This document shows, one piece after another, positions 8,801 through 16,300 of a stretch of 64,000 nucleotides of DNA. The position numbers were made by a program, and so were the translations under genes. The stretch lies in assembly GCA_017437965.1 (NCBI GenBank), contig JAFRWN010000140.1, positions 24,520-88,519 of the forward strand, read 5' to 3'. The notes below the pieces were generated by a model that saw only the letters and a program-made list of their open reading frames with translations, was not told the origin of the DNA and ran no database searches. This DNA is from Lachnospiraceae bacterium. Its GTDB lineage: Bacteria > Bacillota > Clostridia > Lachnospirales > Lachnospiraceae. Position 1 is the first letter of the stretch, and each line of letters opens with the position of its first letter.

Positions 8801-10089
8801 TAGTCCATCAGAATGCCGATATTGTCATTCTTGAACTGTAGCTGCTCGTCATAGGACTTGCCATCCTTTTCCATTTCTTTAAGCTTGGAGGCAAAGGTTT
8901 CATATGCCTCCAATTCCTTTTTGTAGGGCTTTCTGAGCTCATCCATCTCTTCTATGGTCAAATGGACATCAACAGAATAAGGTTCAAGCTCCTTCCGTAC
9001 CTCTGCAAGCCTTTGGTTCCTTTCTGTATATGTATCTGTTTCTTTCTTGATGGTATAATCAAGCATGCCCTTTGTTTTTTCAAGATACGTAACATTGGAA
9101 TTTATGAGGCCTAAGATATTGATGGCTTCAAGAGGCCACCCGTTCTCAATAGCCTTTGCCTGACCTTCCATAAAGGCTATCTCTTTTTCAATACTCCTGT
9201 TTTCATTCGGAGATACTCCTACCAGGTGATCGAGAGAATTGTTAAGAAATGTATCACCGTAAACGTGTGGATTGTCAATTTCAACCTGTCTGAGAGTCTT
9301 GAAATCCTTTACGAATTTTTCAAGATGAGCCTTGTAGCGTTCCTTGAAATCTGCTTCTGCCTCCGCGCCGGCGTGTTCATCCTCAAGTTTCTGCTTTTCA
9401 TACTCAAGAGACACAAGGGTATTATAGTCACCGATCATTTCCATGTAAGGAAGAAATACCTGTCCGAGTCCTTCCTTCATCTTATCAAAATCAAATTCGG
9501 TTCTTTCCTTTTTGACTTTATTAACCGGAATGTTTTTCTCGATTGCTTCTTCGTTTATTTCTGCATCGGTCTTTAATATTTTCTTTGTCTTGATTTTCGG
9601 ACCGTAGGTTATAAGGAATCTCATTCCGTAAACGACGGAAGAATCATTTATAGCCCTGGTAATGTCACCGCTTTCAAGATCCGAATTTGACTTGAGTGCT
9701 TTGAAATATTCTTTGAATTCAAGTCCGGTTCCTTCCAGGTTGTCAATAAATTCTCCCATTTTTTTATCAACTTTACGGGAATACTTGAGCATTTCATATT
9801 CGGCATCAAGATCTTCGCAAACGTTGTCCATAATAGACATATTTTTGGCAGTATAAAGGCCTTTCACAGGCGGTTTATCAGGCTGTGGCCTGGCTTTTCC
9901 TACATATGTGCTATTATAAAAATCAAACATTTCATCCTGAAGGTCGGGATCAATGACTTCCATTGCTTGCGTGAGATCAAACATTACCCTCTCAGCCACA
10001 TAAGGGCCGTTATAGGGTGCATATTTTCCGTCAAGATAAGTTGTCAGTATGTTTGTTTTTTCTTTGTCTTTTTTTGCTCCGCTCGGCAT
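5869..10089 (-). CDS. giant cytoplasmic helical protein A (1406 residues), function unknown
   Basis: The 1406-residue protein is rich in Lys and Glu, has no signal peptide or transmembrane segment, and reads as nearly continuous alpha helix with long coiled-coil-prone stretches (for example around residues 340-480 and 1080-1180). A short Val/Pro/Lys-rich break (about residues 1190-1210) separates a final helical region. No enzyme motif was recognised. The start MPSGAKK at 10089 follows AGGAGG; an in-frame ATG at 10152 lies upstream of the predicted transcription start and is rejected. It is divergent from giant gene B with matching promoters, and is followed by a lipoprotein gene. Roles as scaffold, filament or effector are speculation. 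Confidence 0.8.
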   Translation of the reverse strand: MPSGAKKDKEKTNILTTYLDGKYAPYNGPYVAERVMFDLTQAMEVIDPDLQDEMFDFYNSTYVGKARPQPDKPPVKGLYTAKNMSIMDNVCEDLDAEYEMLKYSRKVDKKMGEFIDNLEGTGLEFKEYFKALKSNSDLESGDITRAINDSSVVYGMRFLITYGPKIKTKKILKTDAEINEEAIEKNIPVNKVKKERTEFDFDKMKEGLGQVFLPYMEMIGDYNTLVSLEYEKQKLEDEHAGAEAEADFKERYKAHLEKFVKDFKTLRQVEIDNPHVYGDTFLNNSLDHLVGVSPNENRSIEKEIAFMEGQAKAIENGWPLEAINILGLINSNVTYLEKTKGMLDYTIKKETDTYTERNQRLAEVRKELEPYSVDVHLTIEEMDELRKPYKKELEAYETFASKLKEMEKDGKSYDEQLQFKNDNIGILMDYATVDAKLREETGIDGLNRYYELKKEEKTLTKQISDSLNRIQTCQQRLPLIEQGVEEARQLKEESFNKKINNINDSRDILYKLENYNAKYQNVYGDAGPLGEAYFDSFPKMIAGIKERFEKGRVSELGAEAASFHMNKIYGSTPALDKKWEKGKFKKEQSEKLIPYDAKGLPFNEMEITALGVGGSLEASDPGVAKAFSESRFSNEQNGVSLKEGLMNSMNFWTLDANDTTEGPRDDFGKYADIVEAGRQYAKKAMEKYVEGDKRPLAMCIYNGCFSIQKNLKSTASLGDYSSSYTVLLDSYKDMMKRDPDLLNEVKLYNAKLPENERLDFERLDRMQDFSRTVLQGRNAREELEKGNDLTPLKKLLLTKKAIKGEVFNALVYTDMLLVESDASIYLSTPEGKKKLDNFVNNMIDKYDVKPGEMTGTDHKDSAIFRAEINRFNNEIKNEKLLKRLDEDPNLTPEQMKDIAVQFVKNNHYIENWNRDIEKGRIDAFNNYEPRHMKHDFIMQKRVKFDEAVKQYVDQMNIGELDGKALAEKLKDLSENGKMYKRSSQIEASVGREIEKRPETQKAFNERTTNLDNAYDNLKRRNMITGKKDYDDCLTRFEALIKDIKRADQQYAETGIYPKEEFLDREQQLMDDMQKYINRKQKEFDAASKLAEETVKTKMHILTAEERKTATKEAKEANDAEYDRLFKKYYDKEISKAADKRHGAMVFAHAELSRRRMLDYCRPEASAQALQLANEYTTTQPDFTVDAPAKKVNVQVGPAVNPVKKSKKPEKVLDVLEELIKHESKLRNKCVEKDKENVDIEDKKYSKTILDSAYRSLYLEVLKDDYLKKPHVPEEVEKKNLETLRKNIIEGFKNPDNLKAFNTMRKSAFGEDFGARILNSKEELSHENILKLRDQALDSEYIKAYNDYKEARKINVDKTKAKNACEQIAFIGKALGSNVLDEKTKKLDLSNNPIKLKTDISIKPKTK

Positions 10090-10128
10090 TTTTCTACCTC
10101 CTGTGCGAATTTTAATTATCCTGACGTA

Positions 10129-10161
10129 ATGATAGCACTCTCTGTGCACCAAAAATGCACC
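10129..10161 (-). promoter_or_regulatory. GGTGCA tandem-repeat promoter of giant gene A
   Basis: On the minus strand GGTGCA occurs twice, exactly 11 bp apart (complement of 10156-10161 and 10145-10150). Eight bases after GGTGCACA comes TATCAT (complement of 10129-10134), a plausible -10. The -35 position is poor and covered by the proximal repeat, which fits an activator-dependent promoter. The predicted start gives a leader of about 33 bases before the RBS-ATG at 10089. The same spacing occurs at 10205-10239 and 22447-22484. Confidence 0.7.
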
Positions 10162-10204
10162 AAAAAACTGCTTATATTTAAAAAGTTGTTAAAAAAATAT
10201 TTTT

Positions 10205-10239
10205 ATGGTGCACATTTGGTGCGCTGGGTATTGTAAAAT
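10205..10239 (+). promoter_or_regulatory. GGTGCA tandem-repeat promoter of giant gene B
   Basis: GGTGCA (10207-10212) and GGTGCG (10218-10223) lie 11 bp apart; GGTGCGCT is followed by 8 bases and TAAAAT (10234-10239). The layout is the mirror of the gene A promoter, with 43 bp of A/T-rich DNA between the two repeat pairs. No good -35 hexamer is present, as expected if a protein bound to the repeats recruits polymerase. The leader to ATG 10302 would be about 55 bases. Confidence 0.7.
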
Positions 10240-10301
10240 GTGCTCATAAGCTTGAAATCCCTGATCAAAAAGTGATGCTATAGAAAACGGAGGTGGCTGT
10301 C

Positions 10302-13300
10302 ATGCCTAAGGATAACGGAGTAAAATTAGACGAGTTTGAAGCAAAGGTCTATGAACATTTAATGCAATTTAAGGATGATGCAGGTGAGTTTGCCAAGGCT
10401 TTAGTGAGCGTGCAGAAGGATATTGTCGAGGGAAATCTTCTGGTCAGAAAGGACCTGGTGGGTCTGATCATTAAATCTCTTCCGAAGCAGCAGAAAAAGG
10501 AGCTTCTGGAGGAGGTCTATAAACTGCGTCTTGAGAGGATGACAGAGCTTGGTTATAAGGCTATGTACGACCAGAAAGTCAAAGATATGAATTGTGAACC
10601 TATCGGTGATTATGGTCCCATTCATTTTGATGTTGCGGCAACGATAGTAAAGAAAGAACTGGCACCGAAGGAAATACCGTTTATTGATGCGGTTGGAGAA
10701 TATCTGAACTGGGACAAAAAGGAGTTCAATAACAGGGCAGAAAACTGGCTTGAAAACGATGCTAAGCTGGGAAATTACAGCTGGGAAGACAGAAATGAAA
10801 TGCTGCAGAAAGCAGTGGGTCTTAATGTGGCTCTGAAAAGTGAAGGTGACGTTCTTGAAAATCTGGAAACCAATTATGCAATCAAATCTCAAGTCAGTTT
10901 TTATACTCACGGCTCCAGGGAAGAATACTGTGAAGAATACTTAAAGAATACTGCGGAAAAAAACCAGGCTTTTGTTGATGAAATCAAGGGTTATGGCAAA
11001 GAAGCCGCTGAGCTTCTTTCCGAACTTGAGCCTTATAAAGATAAGCTTCCAAAGACCTTTATTGACAGACTTTCAACGGCTGCGGATTTTGCCGAAAAAG
11101 ACAATCTGCGGGTTATGAATTTGTTGACTGCTGTTAATTCGCGGGATAAAGACGGAAAAGAGATATCCACTTATATTGCGGAATTAAGCGGTGATAATAC
11201 AAAACTTGACAGCATTCTGGAGAAGATAGGTGAGTATTCCGAAAAGGTAAGTAATGCACTCTATAAGAATGTCCAAAAGGGAAATATATTCCACAATTAC
11301 CATGAACTTAAAGGCAATGTAAACGGCAATAAGCATTATAAAGAGTATCTGGATAGAGAGAAAGTGGATCGTAGTAAGTTTCCCCGCAAGAAAGCAGATT
11401 TCGAAAAGGATAATGAAATAAACCAGAGGGAATACGAGAATTTAGTAAAAATAAGAACCGAAAAGGAAAAGGAGCGTGCGGAGCATATTGCCGAAAGCGA
11501 AAAGCTGCTTGAAAAGGAAAAAAGATCACGCCTGATTTCCGACATTGTACTTGGTGATGAACCCGAGGAAGAAATCATAAATGAAGCTCCTGAAGAGGTG
11601 GTATTAAACACCACAGAGCAAAGCCTTGTTGCAACAGGTAAGGAAGTTGATAACAGTGCAAAAATAATAGTAGAAAAGGTTGAGGCAGAGGAACAGCTTG
11701 TACCTGAGGATATCCGTATGTACATGAACTCCCTTGAGGTTGCCGAAGAAAATACGGGATTTCAGGATTTTTCTACATTGATGTTTTATGCATTTAAAGC
11801 GGCATCACAGTTTTCCGATATTCCCGAAATCAAGAAATTTCGTAAGGAAACTCAAGCGCTTGCGACTAAAATGAACCAGGACGCGCAGGAAGCCAGCAAT
11901 AGTTCCAATTATACGGAAAAAGAACAAAAGGAACGTCTTGATGAACTGAAAAAAAACTACAAAAATGACTGTGATAATTGGATGACCGGTCTTCGCGGCC
12001 TTATGGAAAAATATAATGATATCGGTTTTGCCAAGAAAATTTTTACGGACACTTTTGAAGAAGTAGACGAAAGAGTTCCTCTTGACAAGAAAAACGGCAT
12101 GCGTGGGGCAAAAGTGGATATAAAAGTAGCCGGTGGTCCGTTTAGAAATGAAAGATATGGTTTTGCATCCGATGTCTATAAGTGCGTCCTTGAGGCTGAA
12201 CAAAAATCGGACAACCTGTTTATGCAGCCCATTTTTGGTGTAAGGGATAAAGAACGGACAATAATGACTGTTCTTTCGAAGATGGAGGATGTACTTCGTG
12301 AAGAGGTGCCTGCACTGGCTGAGGTTACTGATTTCCCGGAACCGGACTTTAAGTATATTGAATCAGACGGCATCCGGAATTATCTGGCAACCGTAGATCT
12401 GTATTTGACTAAACATATAACAAAAAAGGAAGATGCAGACGGACTTGAGGTTGCTGCAGCATATTTTGACCGTTGGGCGAAGAGAATTGAAGATTATAGT
12501 CTTATAGATAACAGTATTAAAAACATGATATCATTTATCCGAAGAAATGATATTTCACTTGACCAGAAGAAATATGTTGCAAATGCTGTGGCTTTTGATC
12601 TTATGTCCGAGGGCGTTGAGATTAATGATGATGTCCGTGAGATACGGAGTGCCACGGAGTTGGAAATCTGGTGCAAGAACCTTGCTCCTTCAATTGAAAA
12701 GGGTATTCGTACGCTGAAAACCGAACCCGATTATGTACTTGATTTTTTGGGTAGTTTCAACGGTAAATTGAAGAATTACAAGCCGGGATGGGAAAAGAAT
12801 AAACAGAAAATAGCAGTAAGAGGATATCAGTATGGAGATTATTATGATGACAAAGAAAAAAGAAAGGAGCTTGAAAACGAGCATAAACCTACGTTTATGC
12901 ATAAAAAAATAAAACCTCACAGTTATATTCCCGGAAAATTAGAAGACGAGATCGGTCTCGCCTGTGAAAAGGCAGGATTTCCGGACTTGCTGCGGAAATG
13001 GGATATCGGGAAAAAAATCTTTATCTATGCACTGGCTACGGAAGGAAAGTCAATTAATGAACTCAGGCCTATGAATGATAAAGAGAAGGAGGAAATCTCA
13101 CGTCGTTTTGCTGAAGACATGAAAAAACATCCTTTCAGCGGAGTAGGAATTGTTGAGCTGCCTAAAAAAGAACTGGAGAAAAACCTCTTTTGGCATGGGC
13201 AGATGTATGCGAATTTCTATAAGAAGATCAGAGAATCGAAGATCAGATTATTTGATGCAGGAGTTGCCCATGAAACAGAAGATGTAATCGATCTTCAGGA

Positions 13301-16300
13301 TACCGAGCTTCAGGCTGTAGTCTCATTGATGAACGAAATGTCAGACGAACGTAATGTTGCTATGCATAGTGAGGAAGCAAGCAAACCATCTTATTACAAT
13401 GTCCATGGCGTAGACAGAACAGAGTTCTTTAAGAAGGGCTTTGATTCTGTATTGGGCGAAGGTGCCTATGAAAAAACCAAACTGTTTTCAGATTCACTTG
13501 CGTCAATCACTAAACCTTACATGTCGGGTATTTCGGATCCGAAAAATTCCACGCTTAAAAAGGTTGTTTATTTAATGCTCATAAGATATGAGATAGAGCC
13601 TAAGCTCGCCGGAATGGATCTGAATACCGATGATGAAGCAAAGATAAAGATGATCAATGAAATCGGAACGAATCTTAAGAAGGCTGAAGAGTTCATTGAA
13701 GGGGAAGATTTTGAAAAAATAGAAAAGGACTTCGGCGCTGCCTATAAAGTAGAGGAGCAGGATCTTGCTGCGTTTTTAAAGAAGCCGAGAAGATTGGACG
13801 AAAGCTTTATTGCAGGTGCTGATTCCGGGCTTGAACCGGACTGTCAGCTTCAGGAAATCTTAGGCTTTATGTCACGTAATATTCCGGGCGTTCCTTCTGT
13901 TGTCAGCCTCTATGCCAAAACAGCTCAGGGAAAGAGGAATCCCAGAATTGTTAATGCTGTAAAGGAAGGACATCCCGAGAATGTCGGAAAGGAAACGAAA
14001 GAAGAAAGAGCAAAGAGAAACGAAACGGATAAAATTGCCAGAGAAGAGGCTGAAAAAGTAACAAAAGCCCTGAATGACAAAAAGGCTGAACAGGCTAAAA
14101 AAGCAGCGGAAGCAAATGATCCTGTCGCCGTTAAAAAGCATCAGATAGAGGACTGCCGCGAGCTTATAAAGAATGGTCTTGCCCAAAAACAGAAAGATAC
14201 AATCCTTCTGCAAAACAGTCTGAAACTGGCAGATCTCGAAAAAGAACTTGCTTATCTTGAAAATAAAAAAATATTTCTGAAAGATAAAAAACGTAATAAA
14301 TGGATATATGAGAAGGCAAAGGCAGACTGGAAAAACATCAGGGCATATAAAGAAAGCTATGAAACCTACAAATCTGCGCTTAAAGATGATGAATACACGA
14401 AAAAACTAGCTGAGCTTTCTGAAAAAGAGCGTGATGCCAAATCAAGGATGCTGGGTACATATAATTTTGCAAGGCTCAGAGACGAAATCTATAGTAAATG
14501 CCGCAGAGAAGCGCTCATTGCCAAGAATATCAATCCGGATGGCAAAAAGGCCAAAGATAAGAATGCTGTCACCATTGATGAGATTTTTGCTAAAAAACAG
14601 GAACTCTATAAGGGTGAGGACTATGATTTTGTCGAAAAACCTGATCTGCAGATTTCGATGAACGTAAAGAAATTAGCTGAATCCAAAGAGCTTATGCAGA
14701 AACTTGCAGATAACCATAACCTGAATGGAGAGCAGGCTTTTGCATCTATTGCTGAAAATGCAGCTAAGAACCGTCTTAGGATTAAAAAACTCATAGTAGA
14801 TTCGAAATTAAAAGACAAAGGATCTTTTGTGCCTGGTGATAAGTTAATACATCCCGATCCGGAGTATACTGACAGAAAGAATGAGCTGTTCGATGATATT
14901 TTCGGAGAATTTAAGATTCATCAGGAATTGATTATTGATTGCTCGAGAGATGAGCTTGAATTTGCAAAAAGCATAGAAATCACACATCTGGGATCGGGAA
15001 AAAGCGGAACGATTTTTGATTTCTGGGAGGAAATGGGTCTGAAGAACCCCGGTGAAATGAGAGTGGAGTGCAAAGCATGTATGCTTCATATGCTTACAGA
15101 ACCCAAATACTGGAAGTTTTCAACCAAGCTGGTCAAAATAGGGGTTATAGAAAAAGAGGACAAAGATGAATATGACATAGATATTCATTGGGGTAATGAG
15201 GAAAAAGAGATTGCGACATTTATTACGCCTGAATATTTACGGAACACGCAAAAAGATCATTATCAGTATATTATAGAAAAGAATGAGCTTTTGGATGAAG
15301 CAGCACAAATGAACGGAATTATTCCCGAAAAGGATGTGGATGCATATTTAAAAGCTGTGTACAAAGACAAGGCGCCACAACATGATGTAACAGATCTTAA
15401 CAATCTGTATTGGGCCTGGACGATTTATCATGAGAATGATAAAAACTATGATAATAAGGATAAAGCAACTCTGGTAAATGAATTCAGGGATGATATCATT
15501 ACGAGACCTTTTGACAAGAATCAGGACTGGTATGCCGACCTGATAGGAAAAGCATGCCGGAAAGTAAGCAAAGAGTGGATTACAATACGCAATGGTTATG
15601 ATAGAAAGTCTCTTAGTGAGGTAGAAGGTATACTCACCAATAAAAATGGATATCAAAGACATATGCTTAAATGGTTTGGAAAAATGCTTCCGTATGATCC
15701 AAACAGCAAAGAGTATGAGTCTTTTCAGAAAAAAGTTCAGAAGTCATTTGGGGATGAAAAATTACCCAGGTATCTGGAACAGTTCGAGTTCCTTCAGGAT
15801 TGTTACAAGGCAGTTTGTAATCCGGACCTTTCGCTGCAAAAGAGGGTGGCATATCTCGCGGTTGCAGAGGATTTTGTGATGTTCGGAAACAAACTAGAAT
15901 ATTCTGTTTGTGAATGGAACACGGATAAGAAGCGCGATTTAAATGCAATCCGCAGTGAGCTGGAAAAGGGTGATTTTTCCGAGATTTCAGATAAGGATTG
16001 TCAGGATATTCTTGAAACAAGCTTTGTTCTGCAAGACAAAATATTCAAAAAAATAATAGAAAAAGTACCGTCTGTCAGAAAAATTTTGAATGAAGCTGAA
16101 ATCGAGGAGCATAAAGACGGTCCGGAGGAAGAGCCTAAAAACATAATAAATGATGAGCCTCAGTATGTAATAAATGAGGAGCCGAAGAAGCCCGTTGAGA
16201 TAAACGAGAATATGAAAGTGGATGATTATATTTCCGCTGCACATGAGCAGGGCTTTGATAAGGATGCAGATAAGTTTTTAAGGGCAGGTTTCCAGGCATA

